In this document: positions 63,361-64,000 of the stretch, piece by piece | How positions within the stretch are numbered: the first letter of the stretch is position 1 | How the letters are laid out: each line of letters starts with the position of its first letter | Origin: Calonectria ilicicola | Taxonomy: Eukaryota; Ascomycota; Sordariomycetes; Hypocreales; Nectriaceae | Length of the DNA stretch: 64,000 nt | Direction: 5' to 3' | Assembly (NCBI GenBank): GCA_020809705.1 | Contig: CP085825.1 | Coordinates: forward strand, 5,642,001 to 5,706,000 | Translations under genes and position numbers: made by a program | Notes under the pieces: model-generated | Seen by the model: only the letters and a program-made list of their open reading frames with translations | Database searches by the model: none | What the model was told of the DNA's origin: nothing

Positions 63361-64000
63361 TAACATAGAAATGATGCCTGCTGAACCGTTGGTGGATCCT
63401 ATGTTTAAGACGACGGATTACCCCTTTGAAATACGACCGTGATTGCCCCAGGGATCCAGCGATCGCCGCAGCTACTGTGCGAGTGGTGGGCCGTGGCCGC
63501 TAAGACCTCCGCCACATGCACATCAGGGCCCGCCAAGTCAGTAACAGGGCTTACGGCGAGCTCGTATTAAAAAGCGATTTCTGTGTAGCTTGCTCAAGGT
63601 GTGTTCTGTTCTGATCACCTCACTGGTTAGAACCCATACATGACTCCATCAGGCCGGGGCCTGGAAGGATGGAGGCAGAAGGAGGTGTTGTGCGAGTTGT
63701 GTTGTGTGCGCAGACCAAGCCGAAAACGACACAGAACAAGCAATGCGTGGAGGTGCACTGATTGTATTTAGGTCTGCTCCGTGTCCATTATTGCATTGCC
63801 TAACGCTTTGCAAAACACGAAGAGAAAAACCAGAAAACAGGTAGTTACATAGCCAGATTATTTGATTGAGAGCCCAACTACATCATGATCCAATGATGTC
63901 ACTATGTCCTTTATCCTTATCCATTATGTGTAAGACGCTTCCCATTCCTGGCGTCGGCAGCGTCAGATGCGCGACGCTAAAAAATAAGAGCACTGCCAGA
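63361..64000. other. Normal-composition flank right of the block, no gene seen
   Basis: Composition returns to that of the gene-bearing part immediately after the TA. The stretch has no long open frame and no recognisable domain in the 640 bases available. It may be the flank of a gene beyond the window. Confidence 0.45.

Overview
The window looks like a chromosome segment of a filamentous ascomycete (Pezizomycotina, most likely Sordariomycetes; Hypocreales is plausible but unproven). Support comes from short 50-190 bp GT-AG introns, typical fungal housekeeping proteins, pyrimidine-rich leaders, and a very AT-rich repeat block whose repeat copies differ almost only by C/T and G/A transitions, the mark of repeat-induced point mutation (RIP). 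I derived exon joins by hand from reading frames, splice signals and family alignment from memory; no search was run.

Gene-bearing part (1-40.2 kb): a secreted agmatinase-like ureohydrolase (-), the Rho GTPase Cdc42 (-), a DHA1-type MFS transporter (+), a Vma22/CCDC115-like V-ATPase assembly factor (+), a neurochondrin-family protein (-), a CLC chloride transporter with CBS domains (+), DNA ligase I (-), pyruvate dehydrogenase E1 alpha (-), a Cdc4/Fbw7-like F-box/WD40 protein (-), a ZIP9/Atx2-like metal transporter (-), a probably broken C2H2 zinc-finger gene (-) and an NFKBIL1-like protein (+). They are mostly unrelated single-copy genes; there is no operon or biosynthetic cluster. Large gene-free stretches (2.2-4.7, 5.9-10.8, 23.4-25.5, 30.2-34.5 and 36-37.7 kb) hold leaders and promoters, but no gene I can support.

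Repeat part (40.2-63.36 kb): a 23 kb AT-rich block with very sharp edges. Both edges are a nearly perfect, GC-rich 40-41 bp terminal inverted repeat (TIR) flanked by TA, so the whole block has the outline of one TA-duplicating TIR element. Just inside the ends lies a ~198 bp direct repeat that looks like a pair of LTRs. Within this are a full-length Ty3/gypsy element (two 212 bp LTRs, 5 bp target duplication), which is inserted into a 229 bp copia-type LTR; a Ty1/copia gag/pre-integrase remnant on the minus strand; a GC-normal islet carrying two copies of a ~100 bp repeat with a short inverted end motif; a ~5 kb unresolved AT-rich stretch with a 22 bp tandem repeat; and a RIP-degraded Helitron (Rep region plus PIF1-type helicase) on the plus strand. 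All protein-coding parts of these elements are broken by stops.

The last 640 bases return to normal composition and hold no gene I can recognise. The most unusual feature is the contrast between the intact, RIP-free TIRs and the almost GC-free sequence that starts within about ten bases inside them.
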